This document shows, one piece after another, positions 18,158 through 28,239 of a stretch of 64,000 nucleotides of DNA. This stretch comes from DTU032 sp964346175 (GTDB lineage Bacteria > Bacillota > Clostridia > Saccharofermentanales > DTU023): positions 96,889 through 160,888 of the forward strand of contig CAYFTG010000001.1 of assembly GCA_964346175.1 (NCBI GenBank), read 5' to 3'. Under the pieces are notes generated by a model. That model saw nothing but the letters and a program-made list of their open reading frames with translations, ran no database searches and had not been told where the DNA came from. How positions within the stretch are numbered: position 1 is the first letter of the stretch; each line of letters opens with the position of its first letter. Made by a program: the position numbers and the translations under genes.

Positions 18158-19525
18158 TTAGAGGTCCAGCGGGATCTTGTTCCAAGACCAAAGAAGAATT
18201 AGGAATTGCAGACTGCCGGTGACAAAGAGGACCAGCTCAATCTGAATCACGTCCGCCAAGGGAGCGAAAATCATGGTGCCCACAGGGATGGCGGCTGAAC
18301 CGATCATGTACAAGACGGCAAAGACGCGCCCGTGGAAAGAACGCTCAACATTTTCCTGCAAAAGGACGGTGACGGTGGTTATGTAAAAAGGCACAACCAC
18401 GCCGCAGGAGAACAAGACCATGGCGAAGAAAACAAAATTATTTACGTTTGTGATGCCCAGCGTGGCAAGTATTAAGGTGAGCACTGCTAAGCTGGCGCCC
18501 ACAGTGCGGATAGTGCGGACTCTGCTTTTGAACTCGCCTTTGGCAGCGACCAGCACTCCACCTAAGGCCATGCCGGCGAAGAAAGATGTTTGAGCAGCCG
18601 TTATATACCAGACTTCAATGCCGAAGTGGCGCCTGACGAATAAGGGCAACAAGATCGCCAGCGGTGCCAGCAGGACCATGAACATGGCATAAACAGTCAT
18701 TAGCCTTTTGATATAGGGCTTGCAGTTGATGTAACGGAGTCCTGCTTTGAAGTCGGCGATGCGCCCTTTGTCTTCCTGTATTGCTCCGACTACGCAGTCA
18801 TCCTCTAACTCAAGCTCTTCACCATGATAGTTAGTGCTTGTGTTTATCGCCACACCCTCGGAGGGAAAGCCCCAATCAAAGTTTTCTTCCCTTTTGTTGA
18901 CACCGAAGGCATTCGAGACGAGTCCGGTCCGCTGATGGGGTAGTGGCAGGACCAGCATGATAGTGATAGCAATTGCAGCTGTGACTACATCAATCATGAA
19001 GATAGCCCAGATGGGCAGAATTAGAATCATGGCACCACCTAAGATAGGAGAAAGCAGCTGCGTGATGTTGCCAATCGTATTGTAAATGCCATTGACACGA
19101 ATAAGGCTTTTTCGGGGAACAATTTGCGGTATCAGAGCAGTGATCGCGGGACCTTGAATGCCGCCGCCCAAGGAACGAATAGCGGAAACCAGAAAGATCA
19201 GCCAGATATGCTCGTAGCCATTTATGAAGATGATTGCTACGGCTAAAGAAGCAAGCGCAATGCCGCCATCGGCCAGCATGATGACCCAACGCCTGTCATA
19301 ACGATCTGCCCAGACTCCTGAAACCAAGGCAATCAGGAGCTGGGGTAAGAAAGAGGCTATTGTCATTATTGTGAGAGCTAGACCGGAATTAGTTCGGAAA
19401 GTTATATACCAGATCAGCGCAAATTGAACCAAGCCAGTTCCTAAAGTGGAGGCTGTCTGACCGGCATAAAAGGCAGTAATTACTTTCTGCCAGGGAGCGA
19501 AGTTCTTTTGTGTAAGCTTATTCAT
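18158..19525 (-). CDS. MFS efflux transporter (DHA3, macrolide-efflux-like)
   Basis: 455 residues with about 12 hydrophobic segments. SGVWADRYDRRWVIMLADG is the loop 2-3 motif of drug:H+ antiporters, and the overall pattern matches the DHA3 group of MefA/E-type exporters. A hydrophilic, acidic linker of roughly 60 residues joins the two halves (~200-260). The substrate cannot be predicted. It follows the glucokinase gene after 55 bases on the same strand and may be co-transcribed. Confidence 0.85.
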   Translation of the reverse strand: MNKLTQKNFAPWQKVITAFYAGQTASTLGTGLVQFALIWYITFRTNSGLALTIMTIASFLPQLLIALVSGVWADRYDRRWVIMLADGGIALASLAVAIIFINGYEHIWLIFLVSAIRSLGGGIQGPAITALIPQIVPRKSLIRVNGIYNTIGNITQLLSPILGGAMILILPIWAIFMIDVVTAAIAITIMLVLPLPHQRTGLVSNAFGVNKREENFDWGFPSEGVAINTSTNYHGEELELEDDCVVGAIQEDKGRIADFKAGLRYINCKPYIKRLMTVYAMFMVLLAPLAILLPLFVRRHFGIEVWYITAAQTSFFAGMALGGVLVAAKGEFKSRVRTIRTVGASLAVLTLILATLGITNVNNFVFFAMVLFSCGVVVPFYITTVTVLLQENVERSFHGRVFAVLYMIGSAAIPVGTMIFAPLADVIQIELVLFVTGSLQFLILLWSWNKIPLDL

Positions 19526-19580
19526 ACGTGGCTATCACTTTGCCATACTTAGGTAATGATTAGGTAAACTGTTTCTTAGC

Positions 19581-20537
19581 TTATCTGCTGATGGCGGCAC
19601 CGACAATGCCGGCATCATTGCCGAGCTTGGCAGGGATAACCTGGGGTATCGGCTGGCCGACTCGCGTCAGCAGCTGTGCGGCGACTGCCTTTTGCAAGTC
19701 ATCGTAGAAAGACTTCTTTTGATTACTGATACCACCACCCAAGGCGATAATTTCCGGCTGTAAGACAGTTGTCAAGGAGGCAATGCCAACAGCAAGATAG
19801 TGTGAGTAGAGATTGACTGAATGTAGAGCCGCAGGATCCTCAGCTTCAGCAGCTTCGAATAAATCGCGAATAGTGTAAGGAACATGGGAGTCCAGCGCTT
19901 TTCCTTTCAGGAGAAGGGAGTCGGGATAATCCTGCAGAGCTTTGTCCGCCTCGCGGCGCAGAGCCTTTGTGGATACGTAAGCTTCCAAACAGCCTTTGCG
20001 CCCACAAGGACATTGTTCGCCATCTGCGATCAGGGTGAAGTGCCCGGGCTCAAAGCCGAAACCGGTAGCCCCGTCAAAACTCTCGCCTTTATAGATAAAA
20101 CCGCCTCCGAGACCGGTGCCGAGAGTGAGTAACATGCTGTTGGGATAGTTCTGCAAAGCACCGAATTTGAATTCCGCTCGAGCAGCACAGTCAGCATCGT
20201 TGACGATATGAATCTCCAGATGGGGGAAGAATGGTTGCAGCTCGGAGAGGAGATCCGCGTTTTCCCAGCCGAGATTGCCGGCATAGATCACATTTTGTGT
20301 ACGAGGATGAATTGGTCCAGGGACGCCGACACCAAGATGGAGCAGTGAAGAACGTTTTTTAGAATCGAGCTTAGCTAAGATAGATTGCCCGAGTTGCCCG
20401 ATATCTGCGGCCACGCCTTTGACACCACCGCTGGTATCGGTGTTGCGTGACCTTTTGTACAGGAGATGACCCTCTTCATCAACTACGGCGGCGGCTATGT
20501 GGCTTCCGCCCAAGTCTATACCAAGCGAATATTCCAT
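19581..20537 (-). CDS. ROK family glucokinase
   Basis: 318 residues. It has the N-terminal phosphate motif DLGGSHIAAAVVD, the catalytic region HIVNDADCAARAE, LGTGLGGGFIY, and the ROK zinc motif beginning CPCGRKGCLEA, with a His upstream in GFEPGHFT. It phosphorylates glucose or a related sugar. No sugar transporter or helix-turn-helix extension is present, so it is a kinase rather than a ROK repressor. Transcribed divergently from addB. Confidence 0.88.
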   Translation of the reverse strand: MEYSLGIDLGGSHIAAAVVDEEGHLLYKRSRNTDTSGGVKGVAADIGQLGQSILAKLDSKKRSSLLHLGVGVPGPIHPRTQNVIYAGNLGWENADLLSELQPFFPHLEIHIVNDADCAARAEFKFGALQNYPNSMLLTLGTGLGGGFIYKGESFDGATGFGFEPGHFTLIADGEQCPCGRKGCLEAYVSTKALRREADKALQDYPDSLLLKGKALDSHVPYTIRDLFEAAEAEDPAALHSVNLYSHYLAVGIASLTTVLQPEIIALGGGISNQKKSFYDDLQKAVAAQLLTRVGQPIPQVIPAKLGNDAGIVGAAISR

Positions 20538-20559
20538 AATTAACTCCCTGATTTATCAT

Positions 20560-20576
20560 TAATCTATGGTAGATTA
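20560..20576. promoter_or_regulatory. Inverted repeat in the glucokinase/addB divergent region
   Basis: A perfect 7-bp inverted repeat, TAATCTA-TGG-TAGATTA, lies 23 bases upstream of the glucokinase start. Its position fits an operator or an AT-rich promoter element. No regulator gene is adjacent, so the binding protein is unknown. Confidence 0.3.
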
Positions 20577-20672
20577 TGACTTAGTATATCAATTATATTT
20601 GGCGGAGCCAATGTAAATGTTAATTTTGGCTCTGCCCTGAAAAGTCTGAAAGTCGAAGAAAGCGGGTTCTTT

Positions 20673-23600
20673 GTGAATATGAGCACAGCTAAAATAGACG
20701 TTTATTATGCCGAAGAGGCCTCAATTCTGAAAGAAAAGCTTTTTGCTGAAATGATTAGTCACAGCGGCAAGTGGCCCGACGATAGAGCCTTTTTGCTCGT
20801 TCCGGAACGTCAAAAGTCCGACTTGGAGCGCGCTTATCTGGAAAAACCGGGTGCAAACGGCTTAATGATGGCGGAGATCCTCTCTTTCAGCCGCCTGGCG
20901 CAGCGTATCTTTGCCGAAGCGGGCGGAGCCGAGGCGAAGACGCTTTCCCGAGCGGGCAAGGCGATGCTGATTCAGCGCCTCTTGCTGAAACATGAAGGAG
21001 AGTTTCGTAGGTTTCAACGCCTGGCAGAGCGGCCGGCTTTCGCCTCAGAGATCGCAGAGGTCATGGGCGATTTTTACCGTTATGATATTTCGGTTGATGC
21101 TTTGAAAACTGCTGCAACAGTTACTGACTCCACCGTGCGGGAGATTACGCAGGATAAACTAGCGGATTTCGCCAGTTTGAAGGAGTTCTTGGAGGCAGCT
21201 TTCGAGCAAATGGAGCTGCAGGATAGAGACAGCAATCTGGATCGTGCCTGCGCTATTATCGAAAACCCGGCAGCGTACCCTCGTTTAGATTTTCTGGCTT
21301 CAGCTCATGTTTTTGTTTACGGTTTCGGAAGTGAGCGCCAGCTGACGGTACAGGAGAGACGCATTATCTCTGCATTGTCCCGGCGCGTGCGCGCATTAAC
21401 GATTTTCGTTTTGTCGGATCAGCCCGGGAGTAATGCTTTGCCTTTCGAAATTGGCCGTCGAAGCCTGCTCGAGATCATGGAAACCTACCCGAGAGCCGAG
21501 TTGACGCAGCTTGCGTCAGGAAAAAAACAAGAAGCGCACATCAAACTTGTACTGGCGGACAGCATTAATGATGAAGTTAATTATGTAGCTGGCGATATTC
21601 GTGCCTTACTCTTCGAGGGCAAATACCGTCGGCGAGACATTGCAGTAGGATTGTGCGAAATCGAAAATACCCCCGCTGAAGTGGAAGCTGCTTTCAACGA
21701 ATTTGGCATAGCGGCGTATATGGACACGGGGCGCAGCCTCAGTCAATCCTCTTGCCTGCGCGCATTGGCACAGATTTTGGAGCTTTCGCTCAATAAGTTC
21801 AGCTTTGCAGCGGCGATGCAGTATCTGCGCTGTGGTTTGACAGGCTTAAAGGAAACGGATATTGATGCTTTTGAAAACGTCTGTTTTTCTGCCGGGATTA
21901 ATAACGCAGCTAGCTTGAAGAGGTTTTGTGATCTGCAAGACAGGCAAAAATCTCGCTACGAGAAATTGTCTGACGATAGGGAGATAAGTTTCGCCGTACG
22001 CCAAGTTTGCGCACATCTGAGGGAGATATTCACTTTTGGCGCAGAAATGAGACAGCAACGGACTGCCAGAGGCAAACTCGAACTTTTGGCAGAGACTCTC
22101 CTTGGAAGCGGAAGCAGAATATTTAACGCCCAGACATTTCAGGGAAGAGTAGAGGCAGAGAAGGGACTTCTACTGCAGAATGATCATGAACAGGAGGCAC
22201 TCAATCTGGTTGCAGCCTGGAACGCACTCGTCGACCTTGTGGCTGAAGCTCGGCTGGTTTTCCAGAATGAGAGGGTGTCGCAAAAACACTTTGTTCAGCT
22301 TTTTATGGCCGGACTGGAGGGACTGTCACTCTCTTCAATTCCTTTGGGCATAGATAGGGTGCGCGTTGGCACTGTCACGCAAATTATCGATTACCCCGCC
22401 AAGGTTTTCTATATCTTAGGAGCTGATTCAGATAACTTCCCTCCGCGCGGCCCCAGCGAAGGCTTTTTGCGAGATGAAGAGCGGGAATGGCTGTCTCAGC
22501 ATAGCGATGCGAAACTGCCGCAGCGTTTGGACAATCTCGCTGTGACGCAGGCTTTGCTAATTTATCGTTTGGAACAGCAAGCCGAGAGCCTCCGTATATC
22601 CGCTGCCACCAAATCCGAAGACGAGCTTTCTTTGCAAGTGCAATCTTGGAAAAATGCTACTGACAGCGAGTGTGTGCTTCTCGAAGACGAAGCAGGTCCC
22701 GATGCTCGTTGGAATATTTATAAATATGCGCGACGAAACTTGGAAGTAAGTCACGACAGACACAAGCATACGCTGTGGCGTAATGCTGTGCGCCTTATTG
22801 AGCAGAGGAGCGGCAGTGAAGCGAAAACTACGCTCAATATTAACTTTCTTCAACTGCCCGGTCTCTTTGTCCTAGAAGATCACAGCTATGATATTCTACG
22901 ACCCCAACAAGTCAGCATTTCCGCCATACAACGATACAATCGCTGCCCTTTCCAATACTTTATCGACTACGGGCTTAATCTGCAGGAGCGCGATATTGCC
23001 AAGGACAACCCGCGAGAACAAGGCTCTTTCGTCCATCGCCTCTTAGAGCTGGCTCTGCTTGACCTGCAAGCTCAGCTGGCCGAAGCCGCACCTGCAGCTC
23101 GAAGCCGCATTATCGAGGAATGGCGTGGACAGATCGATGTCGCTTATCTGAGAGGCTACTATGATCAGGTGGTGCAGGAAGCCGGATTCTTTGTCTACGG
23201 CCGCCCCGAAATGTCAGGCATGATCGGGGAACGCATGATTCAACACGCTGTCAACACACTGCTTTTAAGTACGAGCAGCTTAGACGATGCGAACAGATTT
23301 TATCCCTATGCACTGGAATGGAAATTCCCCCAAGAAAACGATCCCGATCCCTTCGCCCTTGATGTTGACGGAGAAAAAGTCCTACTACGCGGTTTGATCG
23401 ACCGGGTAGATATCGAGCCTAACGGACAAAAATATCGACTCTACGATTTCAAACGTAGCGAAAGGAGCAATAAGAAAAATTTGGTCGGCCTGATTGACGG
23501 CACGGATATTCAGCTGCAAATCTATCGCAAGGTCTGGCAACACGCTCATCCACAGATGCAAGTAGATGCTTCACTCTTGCTCTTTTTCCAAAATAACGCA

Positions 23601-23951
23601 GAAAATAATAGAAATAGGCTGAGTCATGTGTATCAGGCTGAGGATCAATATCTGCACAAATTAAGAAATGAAGTAAAGAAGCAACAAGCCGAGCACCTAG
23701 AGATCGACACTAATTATGCACTTCTTCAGGCCGAGAACAGTATACGCTCCATCAGGCAAGGCTTTTTCGCAGCTCAGCCGAAAGAACGTACCGACAATGA
23801 TGGTGGCTCTCCCTGCAAATTCTGCGCCTACCGCGGACTTTGCTACTATGAGCCCCCCAGCCGCCCGCCAGTGCAGGAAACCACCAAGATCAAGGATTTG
23901 GAAGAGCTAAAGCTGAAGCGACTGTCTCAGAATGCAGAGGACTATGCTTAA
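20673..23951 (+). CDS. addB: ATP-dependent nuclease subunit AddB
   Basis: 1092 residues, typical for AddB, the nuclease/Chi-recognition partner of AddA in double-strand-break repair. The C-terminal RecB-type nuclease core is visible: LLRGLIDRVD and YRLYDFKRSE, then CKFCAYRGLC. The four Cys of the Fe-S staple are one in NRCPFQYF (~758) and three near 1047-1055. The N-terminus LLVPERQKSDLERAY and EILSFSRLAQRIF aligns with AddB, but the Walker A loop (GxSGSGKT in B. subtilis) is replaced by sequence without the motif, as in RexB proteins. GTG start without a strong ribosome site; the ATG at 20679 is also possible. It overlaps the following methyltransferase gene. Its partner addA lies about 10 kb away on the other strand. 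Confidence 0.92.
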   Translation: MNMSTAKIDVYYAEEASILKEKLFAEMISHSGKWPDDRAFLLVPERQKSDLERAYLEKPGANGLMMAEILSFSRLAQRIFAEAGGAEAKTLSRAGKAMLIQRLLLKHEGEFRRFQRLAERPAFASEIAEVMGDFYRYDISVDALKTAATVTDSTVREITQDKLADFASLKEFLEAAFEQMELQDRDSNLDRACAIIENPAAYPRLDFLASAHVFVYGFGSERQLTVQERRIISALSRRVRALTIFVLSDQPGSNALPFEIGRRSLLEIMETYPRAELTQLASGKKQEAHIKLVLADSINDEVNYVAGDIRALLFEGKYRRRDIAVGLCEIENTPAEVEAAFNEFGIAAYMDTGRSLSQSSCLRALAQILELSLNKFSFAAAMQYLRCGLTGLKETDIDAFENVCFSAGINNAASLKRFCDLQDRQKSRYEKLSDDREISFAVRQVCAHLREIFTFGAEMRQQRTARGKLELLAETLLGSGSRIFNAQTFQGRVEAEKGLLLQNDHEQEALNLVAAWNALVDLVAEARLVFQNERVSQKHFVQLFMAGLEGLSLSSIPLGIDRVRVGTVTQIIDYPAKVFYILGADSDNFPPRGPSEGFLRDEEREWLSQHSDAKLPQRLDNLAVTQALLIYRLEQQAESLRISAATKSEDELSLQVQSWKNATDSECVLLEDEAGPDARWNIYKYARRNLEVSHDRHKHTLWRNAVRLIEQRSGSEAKTTLNINFLQLPGLFVLEDHSYDILRPQQVSISAIQRYNRCPFQYFIDYGLNLQERDIAKDNPREQGSFVHRLLELALLDLQAQLAEAAPAARSRIIEEWRGQIDVAYLRGYYDQVVQEAGFFVYGRPEMSGMIGERMIQHAVNTLLLSTSSLDDANRFYPYALEWKFPQENDPDPFALDVDGEKVLLRGLIDRVDIEPNGQKYRLYDFKRSERSNKKNLVGLIDGTDIQLQIYRKVWQHAHPQMQVDASLLLFFQNNAENNRNRLSHVYQAEDQYLHKLRNEVKKQQAEHLEIDTNYALLQAENSIRSIRQGFFAAQPKERTDNDGGSPCKFCAYRGLCYYEPPSRPPVQETTKIKDLEELKLKRLSQNAEDYA

Positions 23952-26900
23952 GAGAGCCGTAAAAGAATTTGCCCAGCGCGCACAGCGGGAGTTGATCGAG
24001 GAGATTAAACATAGTGCCTCTGACTTGGGGATAAGCCCTAGCGGAATCAGCGCAAAAAGCGACGCCTGCAGCACGACGAGCGACGTTCTCGGTCTGCGTA
24101 GAGAGCAGCTACGCGCTGATTTGATTGCTGCCATCCGCCGGCAGGAGAAAGTAGAGAAAGACTATCTCTCCGCCTATCGCACAGTCCTCTCCACTGCTGC
24201 CTACAAGTGCTTTTCCGCAGTGGTTGCCTTACGTTTCCTCGAGCTTAACGATTTCCTTCCCGCTCTTGTCCCCGCCCTGAGCGAACTCGAATCCGAGCCA
24301 CAGTCTTACCTCCTGGATCTAAGTCCCGTAGAAATAGAGCTCTGGCAAGTGCAGCGAGAACGAAGCGCAGATTCGGCCCACACCTTCTTGTTCCTAAAAA
24401 AATGTCACAACCTAGCCGGCCTTTTCCCATCAGTTTTTGCTGACATCCCGGATTACCTTGAGCTGCTACTTCAGCTTTCTCCGGAGAAGGGGCTACTCCG
24501 GCATCTCCGCCACGATATTCCGGAAGCAGACTTTGACTTGCGTCAACGCGGGCAGGTAGAAATTCTGGGCTGGTTTTATCAAGAATACAGCGCAGAACGT
24601 CGCGACGAGATCATTAAACTCAATGTGAAAAAGATTAAAAAAGCTGACATTCCTGCGGCAACTCAGGTTTTCACCCCCGATTGGATTGTTCAGTACCTCT
24701 TGGACAACTCTCTCGGACGCTACTGGCTGGAACGCAATCCGGATAGTGCCCTCCGCGAGAAAATGGAGTTTTTCGTCGAAACAAAATCAACAAAGCGGGC
24801 AACAGAAGTCGACCTCAGCTCCGAGCCCATCGCACCGCAAGACTTGACGCTGCTAGACCCTTGCGTTGGCAGCGGACATATTCTCCTCTATGCTTTCGAT
24901 CTTCTGCTGGAGATTTATCGTGAATGCGGCTATAGCGAGCCCGAGGCGGCACGGCAGATTGTACGCCATAATCTGCACGGTCTGGATATTGATGAGAACG
25001 TTGTACGACTGGCAGATTTCGCTCTTAGGATGAAGGCGCGCAGCTACGATCCTGACTTTTTCACTTATGAAATTGAAACCCAAATCCACTGCCTTGACGA
25101 AAGCAATGGGCTGGAGCAAAGCTGCCTCTCGCACATCAAGAAGTTCGCTCCCGCAGCTATGGAGACAGGAGAATATCTTCTGACGGTTTTTCGCGAGGCG
25201 AGAGAAATCGGCTCCATCATTCAGGTGGAAGTGCGCGATTACGAGAGTTTCTTGCAGGCGCTCGACCAGGTTGCTGCGGCTATAGAGCCGGACAGCTCCG
25301 AGACAAAGCTGTTCTTAACTAAGACCTACCCTTTGCTCAAATCCCTAGCTCAACAGGCGCAGATCCTCTCGCGCAAATATTGCGTTGTCTGCACGAATCC
25401 ACCTTATATGAACCGTTTCACAGGCAAATTGAGAACATTCGTGAAGAAAAACTACTCCGACTACGGCCGCGACCTTTTCAGCGTATATATCTATAGAAAC
25501 TTTTTCTTCTGTCAGCAGGACGGCTACTCAGCCTTGTTGACGCCTTATGTCTGGATGTTTATCAAGAGTTACGAGAAATTGCGCCGCTACTTAATCAGAG
25601 AAAAAACGATCACGACTTTGGTGCAGTTGGAATACTCAGCTTTTGATGCCGCTATGGTGCCTCTCTGCGCTTTTGTCTTAAAAAACGCAGCCGCCGAAGG
25701 TAAAGGCCTCTATATCAAGTTATCCGAATTTGCCGGCGGCCTCCGAATTCAGGAGGAAAAGCTGCGTCAAGCTCTGGCAGCCGCTGAATGCTCGTATTTC
25801 TACGAGTGCGCTGCCGAGAATTTCGGCAAACTGCCGTCAAGCCCCATTGCCTATTGGGCTAATCAAGAGGTGTTCCGGATTTTCGAAAAAGGTACGCCAA
25901 TGAAAAATGTGGTCGAAGCACGCCAAGGCATAGCCAGTGGTGACAATGCACGCTTTTTGCGTCTCTGGTTCGAGGTTGAAGAGAACAAAATCAACTTCAA
26001 TGCCACATCGGTTGAAGACTTTCATCAGTCAGGGAAGCTTTACGCTCCGCATAATAAAGGTGGCCGTTATCGCCGCTGGTACGGCAACTACGATTATGTC
26101 ATCAAGTTTGATCAAGAAAATTTTGCGGCTCTAGCTGCGATGGGCAACTGCCTGCCCTCGCGGCAGTTCTATTTCCGTGAGGCCATCAGTTGGAGCCTCA
26201 TCACCAGTGCCGGCTTTAGTATTCGCTACCGCAAAAGTGGCAGCGTACCGAATGTGGCAGGTAATTCAGCTTTTTCTGCTGATCCCGGCTTGCTCAGATA
26301 CCTCTTAGCCTTACTGAGCACGCCCATAGCGGATTATCTCTTCAAGATGATGAATCCAACCTTGAACTTAAATATCGGGGATTTTGACAATTTTCCGCTT
26401 CTGCTTATTGAGGAGCGACGAGAGGATATTTTGCAGCTGGCCACCGACTGCGTCAGCCTGGCTAAGTCAGACTGGGACAGCTTCGAGACTTCACGTGATT
26501 TCACCGTGGATCCCTTAGCCGATTTCCCCACTTTCCAAGCAAATTACCTCGGTCAGCTGAACCTGGAACAAGAGCAGGTCGGAGCAAAACCGCATACCCT
26601 GGCTGAGGCCTATGATCAGCTCAAAGAGCTTTTTGCGTGGCATTTCGAGGAGCTGAAGCGGAAGGAAGAAGAGCTGAATCGCCGCTTCATTAAAATGTAT
26701 GGCTTGGAAGCTGAACTGGATCCGGTCCCGAAGGCAAAGGACATCAGCAGCAGCCTGATTTTTGATTCTGAACTAGATGTGCCGGAGGAGTTTCGGGGTA
26801 ATCGCTACATCCTTTATCGCTCGGATGTAATAAAACAATTTATCTCCTATGCAGTCGGCTGCCTTTTCGGACGCTACTCACTTGATGAAACGGGTCTCGC

Positions 26901-27573
26901 CTACGCAGGCGGAGAGTGGGACGCCGCCAAATATACTTCTTTCCCACCCAAATCCGACAATGTTCTGACTCTCTCTGACGAGAGCTATTTTGATGACGAT
27001 ATCGTGAAGCTCTTTATTGATTTTGTTGAGCAAATTTACGGCGAGGAAAAGCTGGAAGATAATTTAACTTTCATTGCCGCCGGCTTGTCGAGGACTTTCA
27101 ACTCAGGACTGAGTCCCCGCTCTGTGATTCGCAGGTATTTTTTGCGGGACTTCTACAAAGATCATGCGCAGAGGTACTCCGTCAACGGCTCAGGCAAACG
27201 TCCGATTTACTGGCTCTTCGATAGCGGAAAAGAAAACGCGTTTAAGGCTTTTATTTATCTGCACCGTTACGAAACGGAAACAGTGGAACTGATTCGAGAG
27301 TATTTACAACGACAGCTGCGCCGCTACGAAGCTGAATTGGACGATTTGAAAACTTTGGCGCAGGAGCAGCTTTGTATCATTCCTGCCTACGAACGCAACC
27401 GTCGACAGGCGAAGCTGGAGCGCCAAATTTCCGAGGTTCAAGCTTACGATGAAAAACTGCAAATCTTAGCTGCAGAGCGGATTAATTTGAATTTGGACGA
27501 CGGCGTGCAGACAAATTACCGGAGATTGCAGACAGCAGACGGTAAAACATCTGCGATTTTGCCGGATTTGTAG
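23944..27573 (+). CDS. pglX: PglX/BrxX-type adenine-specific DNA methyltransferase, stand-alone
   Basis: 1209 residues, matching PglX/BrxX of BREX systems along its length. It has an N-terminal helical region beginning MLKRAVKEFAQRARQ-like, SAM motif I DPCVGSGHILLYAFD (~305), catalytic motif IV NPPY (~486), a central target-recognition region, and a coiled-coil C-terminus ending near NLDDGVQTNYRRLQ. PglX methylates adenine in an asymmetric site. No PD-(D/E)XK nuclease motif is visible at the N-terminus, so a single-protein type IIG enzyme is less likely. None of brxA, brxB, brxC, pglZ or brxL is nearby. The ATG at 23944 follows AGAGGA and overlaps the addB stop by eight bases, which implies coupled translation with addB. 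Confidence 0.85.
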   Translation: MLKRAVKEFAQRAQRELIEEIKHSASDLGISPSGISAKSDACSTTSDVLGLRREQLRADLIAAIRRQEKVEKDYLSAYRTVLSTAAYKCFSAVVALRFLELNDFLPALVPALSELESEPQSYLLDLSPVEIELWQVQRERSADSAHTFLFLKKCHNLAGLFPSVFADIPDYLELLLQLSPEKGLLRHLRHDIPEADFDLRQRGQVEILGWFYQEYSAERRDEIIKLNVKKIKKADIPAATQVFTPDWIVQYLLDNSLGRYWLERNPDSALREKMEFFVETKSTKRATEVDLSSEPIAPQDLTLLDPCVGSGHILLYAFDLLLEIYRECGYSEPEAARQIVRHNLHGLDIDENVVRLADFALRMKARSYDPDFFTYEIETQIHCLDESNGLEQSCLSHIKKFAPAAMETGEYLLTVFREAREIGSIIQVEVRDYESFLQALDQVAAAIEPDSSETKLFLTKTYPLLKSLAQQAQILSRKYCVVCTNPPYMNRFTGKLRTFVKKNYSDYGRDLFSVYIYRNFFFCQQDGYSALLTPYVWMFIKSYEKLRRYLIREKTITTLVQLEYSAFDAAMVPLCAFVLKNAAAEGKGLYIKLSEFAGGLRIQEEKLRQALAAAECSYFYECAAENFGKLPSSPIAYWANQEVFRIFEKGTPMKNVVEARQGIASGDNARFLRLWFEVEENKINFNATSVEDFHQSGKLYAPHNKGGRYRRWYGNYDYVIKFDQENFAALAAMGNCLPSRQFYFREAISWSLITSAGFSIRYRKSGSVPNVAGNSAFSADPGLLRYLLALLSTPIADYLFKMMNPTLNLNIGDFDNFPLLLIEERREDILQLATDCVSLAKSDWDSFETSRDFTVDPLADFPTFQANYLGQLNLEQEQVGAKPHTLAEAYDQLKELFAWHFEELKRKEEELNRRFIKMYGLEAELDPVPKAKDISSSLIFDSELDVPEEFRGNRYILYRSDVIKQFISYAVGCLFGRYSLDETGLAYAGGEWDAAKYTSFPPKSDNVLTLSDESYFDDDIVKLFIDFVEQIYGEEKLEDNLTFIAAGLSRTFNSGLSPRSVIRRYFLRDFYKDHAQRYSVNGSGKRPIYWLFDSGKENAFKAFIYLHRYETETVELIREYLQRQLRRYEAELDDLKTLAQEQLCIIPAYERNRRQAKLERQISEVQAYDEKLQILAAERINLNLDDGVQTNYRRLQTADGKTSAILPDL

Positions 27574-27677
27574 TATCATCCGCGCAAATATAAGTATGAA
27601 ATTAACACTCTTGTGCTAGTATATTTACGTTAAAGTAGAGAGTAAATTAGTACTTTCGAAAAGAGGAGGTAAAACAT

Positions 27678-28229
27678 ATGAGAAGATGCCCGAACGGACA
27701 CGCAGTTCCGGACGATGTGAAGTACTGCCCAACTTGCGGCAGTGAAATCAAAGAACAGGCTGGCGGCGGTCAGGAGCAGTATCAAGGCGCTCAGCAGGCC
27801 TATCAACAGCAGCCCGACTATCAGCGCACGGATGCACGCAATATCCCCTTAAGCGGATACAGAGGTCAACATCGCGAGCCCTTAACGGTTTTGCTATTAG
27901 GTATTTTCACCTGTGGTATTTACCTGATTTATTGGCGCTATGTTACTTCTCAGGACTTAAATGCCATTCTTTCTTATGAAAAAACTAAGCCGAGTTACGA
28001 ACTTCTGGGAATTCTCTGCATGGTCTTTTCCTGGATCAACATGTATTACATTGATGAAGCTTTGATGGAGATCGATCATAAGCGCGGATTCCGCTCAGAC
28101 AGCAAATTTATCCTCTGGTTGTTGCTAACTTTCTTCCTCGGTATCGGCACATTTTTTATGGCCTACACAGTCCAGGAACGTCTGAACGCCCTCTACCAAG
28201 GCCATCCATCCAAGACTGCTCGTTATTAA
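27678..28229 (+). CDS. Zinc-ribbon DUF4234 membrane protein
   Basis: 183 residues. The N-terminal zinc ribbon has CPNGH and CPTCG pairs, followed by a Gln/Gly-rich linker (~30-60). The DUF4234-type domain has about three to four membrane segments starting with LTVLLLGIFTCGIYLIYWRY. The role of this family is unknown; the ribbon should be cytoplasmic. AGGAGG precedes the ATG by eight bases. It is convergent with the DUF2752 gene. Confidence 0.8.
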   Translation: MRRCPNGHAVPDDVKYCPTCGSEIKEQAGGGQEQYQGAQQAYQQQPDYQRTDARNIPLSGYRGQHREPLTVLLLGIFTCGIYLIYWRYVTSQDLNAILSYEKTKPSYELLGILCMVFSWINMYYIDEALMEIDHKRGFRSDSKFILWLLLTFFLGIGTFFMAYTVQERLNALYQGHPSKTARY

Positions 28230-28239
28230 AGCCTGATCT

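Noticed and set aside
23932..27573. Type IIG restriction-modification enzyme
   Set aside because: Length, N-terminus and C-terminus match PglX, and no nuclease motif is seen at the N-terminus. A nuclease hidden in an unusual form cannot be fully excluded.
20673..28229. Complete BREX or DISARM defence island around the methyltransferase
   Set aside because: Neighbouring genes are addB, a DUF4234 protein, DUF2752 and formate dehydrogenase. None is a BREX or DISARM component.
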